Source of the DNA: Prorocentrum cordatum
Lineage: Eukaryota; Sar; Dinophyceae; Prorocentrales; Prorocentraceae
Reading direction: 5' to 3'
DNA: 64,000 bases
Assembly: GCA_963575745.1 (NCBI GenBank)
Contig: CAUYUJ010009369.1
Span: 277,001-341,000, forward strand
Each line of letters opens with the position of its first letter. The stretch's first letter is position 1. The position numbers were made by a program, and so were the translations under genes. Positions 61,701 to 64,000 of the stretch are shown here, one piece after another. The notes under the pieces were generated by a model. The model worked only from the letters and a program-made list of their open reading frames with translations, was not told the origin of the DNA and did no database searches.

Positions 61701-61984
61701 CCAGGCTCTGTCTGGCGCCCTAAGGACCCAGGGCAGCCCAGAAAATAGCGGTAGCCAAGATTTTGGAAAGATCGAGGCTCGAAAAGCCCGAAATCCCGGT
61801 TCCCGGCTCTGTTTGGCGCCCCAGGGACCCACGGCGGCCAAAAGGATGGCGGAAACCGCCCCTGGGACCCATGGCGGCCCCGAGGATGGCGGGAACCACG
61901 ATTTTGGAGAGATCCAGGCCGGAAAAGCCCGAAATCGTGGTTCCCAGCTCTGGCTGGCGCCCCTGGGACCCACGGCTGCCCCGA
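61701..61984 (+). repeat. Hairpin repeat, second block
   Basis: Further copies of the GGCGGGAACCACGATTTTGG ... GAAATCGTGGTTCCCAGC unit near 61745 (diverged), 61845 and 61887. As in the first block, a CTCTGCTG satellite follows immediately. Confidence 0.8.
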
Positions 61985-62935
61985 GGATGGTGCTGTCTCT
62001 GCTGTTCTGCTGCTGTTCTCTGCTGCTCTCTGCTGCTCTCTGCTGTTCTCTGCTGCTGCTCTCTGCTGTTCTCTGCTGTTCTCTGCTGTTCTCTGCTGTT
62101 CTCTGCTGTTCTCTGCTGTTCTCTGCTGTTCTCTGCTGCTCTCTGCTGTTCTCTGCTGTTCTCTGCTGTTCTCTGCTGTTCTCTGCTGCTCTCTGCTGTT
62201 CTCTGCTGTTCTCTGCTGTTCTCTGCTGTTCTCTGCTGTTCTCTGCTGTTCTCTGCTGTTCTCTGCTGTTCTCTGCTGTTCTCTGCTGTTCTCTGCTGTT
62301 CTCTGCTGCTCTCTGCTTCTCTGCAGTTCTCTGCTGTTCTCAGCTGTTCTCTGCTGTTCTCTGCTGCTCTCTTCTGTTCTGCTGCTGTTCTGCTGCTGTT
62401 CTGCTGCTGTTCTGCTGCTGATCTCTGCTGCTCTGCTGCTGCTCTCTGCTGCTCTGCTGCTGCTCTCTGCTGCTCTCTGCTGTTCTGCTGCTGCTCTCTG
62501 CTGTTCTGCTGCTGCTCTCTGCTGCTCTGCTGCTGCTCTGCTGCTGCTCTCTGCTGTTCTGCTGTCTGCTGTTCTGCTGTTCTGCTGCTGCTCTCTGCTG
62601 CTCTCTGCTGTTCTGCTGCTGCTCTCTGCTGTTCTGCTGCTGCTCTCTGCTGCTCTCTGCTGCTTCTGCTGCTGCTCTCTGCTGCTGCTGCTCTCTGCTG
62701 CTGCTGCTGCTCTCTGCTGCTCTCTGCTGCTGCTGCTCTGCTGCTCTCTGCTGTTCTGCTGCTGCTCTGCTGCTGCTCTGCTGCTGCTCTCTGCTGTTCT
62801 GCTGCTGCTCTCTGCTGTTCTGCTGCTGTTCTGCTGCTGCTCTCTGCTGCTCTCTGCTGCTCTCTGCCGTTCTGCTGCTGCTCTCTGCTGTTATGCTGCT
62901 GCTCTCTGCTGCTCTCTGCTGCTCTCTGCTGCTCT
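61985..62935 (+). repeat. CTCTGCTGTT satellite
   Basis: About 950 bp of CTCTGCTGTT units (10 bp, with CTCTGCTGCT and GTTCTGCTGCTG variants). Frames read as LLFSAVLCCS-like hydrophobic peptide only because of the repeat. The first 350 bp is the most regular. It begins directly after a hairpin repeat unit, as does the smaller block at 61095-61305. Confidence 0.92.
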
Positions 62936-63005
62936 GTGTTGGTTTTCGCTTGAACGGATTACCTTTTCGCTCGAACGAGCGTCTTTTCGCTTGAACGATC
63001 CACGC
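62936..63005. other. TTTTCGCTCGAACGA short repeat
   Basis: Three copies of TTTTCGCTTGAACGA-type sequence (62942, 62966, 62985) lie between the two large low-complexity blocks. Confidence 0.6.
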
Positions 63006-64000
63006 TGCCTCCTCCTCTTCCTCCTCCTCCTCCTCCTTCCTCCTCTTCCTCCTCCTCCTCCTCCTCCTCCTCCGTCCTCCTCTTCCTCCTCTTCCTCCTC
63101 TTCCTCCTCTTCCTCCTCCTCCTCCTCCTCCTCCTCCTCCCCCGCCCCCTCCTCTTCTTCCTCCTCCTCCTCCTCCTCCCTCCTCCTCCTCCTCCCCCGC
63201 CCCTCTCCCCTCCTCCTCCTCCTCCTCCTCCCTCCTCCTTCTCCCTCCTCCCCCTCCTCCTCCTCCTGCCTCATCCTCCTCTTCCTCCTCCTCCTCCTCC
63301 GCCTCCTCCTCCTCCTCCTCCCTCCTCCTCCTCTCCTCCTCTCCTCCTTCTCTCCCTCCTCCTCCTTCTCCTCCTACTCCTCCTCCTCTTCCTCCTCCTT
63401 CCTCTCTTCCTCCTCTTCCTCCACTTCCTCCTCCTCCTCCTGGCCCTTCTCCTCCACCTGCTCCTCCGCCTCCTCTCCTCCTCCTCTCCTCCTCCTCCTC
63501 CCTCTCCTCCTCCTCCTCCCTCCTCCTCCCCCTCCTCTTCCTCCCCCTCCCTCCTCCTCCTCCTCTCCTCCTCCTCCTCCTCCACCTCCTCCTCCTGCTC
63601 CTCCTCCTCCTCCTCCTCTTCTCCTCCTCCTCCTCTCCTTCCTCCTCCTCCTCCTCCTCCTCCTTCCTCTCTTCCTCCTTTCCTCCTCTTCCTCCTCCTC
63701 CTCCTCCTGCTCCGCCCCTCCTCCTCCTCCTCTCCTCCTCCTCCTCTCTCCTCCTCCCTCCTCCTCCTCCCTCCTCCTCCTCCCGCCCCCTCCCCCCCTC
63801 CTCCTCCTCCTCCTCCTCCTCCTCCTCCTCTCCTCCTCCTCCTCCTCCTCCTCCTCCTCCTCCTCCCTCCTCCTCTCCCTCTCCTTCTCCTCCTCCTCCT
63901 CCTCTTCCTCCTCCTCCTCCTCCTCCTCCGCCTCCTCCTCCTCCTCCCTCCCTCCTCCCTCCCTCCTCCTCCCTCCTCCTTCCTCCTCCTCCTCCTTCTC
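63006..64000 (+). repeat. CCT-rich microsatellite running off the window
   Basis: About 1 kb of CCT repeats with frequent CTTCCTCC, CCTCCC and CCGCC interruptions, reaching the window end, so its true length is unknown. The minus strand reads as Glu/Arg-rich low complexity and is not a gene. Confidence 0.92.

Noticed and set aside
61763-62953. 396-codon hydrophobic LLFSAVLCCS-like frame
   Set aside because: Pure product of the CTCTGCTGTT satellite, not a membrane protein.
62891-64000. Glu/Arg-rich minus-strand frames at the window end
   Set aside because: Direct translation of a CCT microsatellite.

Overview
This window looks like nuclear DNA from a dinoflagellate. The evidence is mixed: GC-rich sequence full of repeats, few genes, a SAM plus double Mei2-type RRM gene, an RCC1-repeat gene whose repeats carry the HTVLLRSDG phrase, PPR fragments with the EPNV.SYS...ACEK phrase, remnants of a non-LTR retrotransposon with a CxxCG/GRHP tail, and introns that join best at GC-AG or GA-AG as well as GT-AG. 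I cannot name the species from sequence alone.

Three genes are well supported, all on the minus strand. The first is an eight-exon RNA-binding protein gene (31657-36871: N-terminal SAM domain and two Mei2-like RRMs, about 668 aa after splicing). The second is an intronless alpha/beta hydrolase (54681-55337). The third is an RCC1-repeat protein with one intron (56595-57870). Weaker coding candidates lie at 22739-25720 (minus), 29205-29575 (plus), 41246-42153 (minus), 49404-49943 (plus), 50760-51552 (plus) and 52870-53350 (minus). Pseudogene fragments include an RNase H domain (26021-26215), PPR repeats (42480-42980) and a retrotransposon C-terminal zinc-ribbon region (59270-60705).

Layout: 1-5.8 kb is GC-rich with no recognised gene. 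5.8-14.8 kb holds CCCAAGAGG-type arrays and a G-run satellite (10.4-12.6 kb). 15-22.3 kb is a satellite of about 77 bp unit and its diverged relatives. 22.7-28.7 kb is a split gene candidate around a 2.2-kb inverted-repeat element, plus more CCCAAGAGG arrays. 28.7-39.3 kb is dense in short inverted-repeat elements and includes the RNA-binding gene. 39.4-54 kb mixes weak exons with dispersed elements. 54.6-57.9 kb is the gene-like part with hydrolase and RCC1. 58-64 kb ends in retroelement remnants, a CTCTGCTGTT satellite and 1 kb of CCT-rich microsatellite that runs off the window.

The most interesting signal is a set of several unrelated short element families (about 120-400 bp, usually with terminal inverted repeats or a pure CCT core). 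They sit between direct repeats of 6-64 bp and, wherever flanking coding sequence can be read, removing the element plus one repeat copy restores the reading frame. That is the behaviour expected of introners, mobile elements that create introns. The families differ in sequence and in splice dinucleotides (GT-AG, GC-AG, GA-AG, and apparent AC-AG). All exon joins and frames were worked out by reading the sequence; no alignment, transcript or database search was run.
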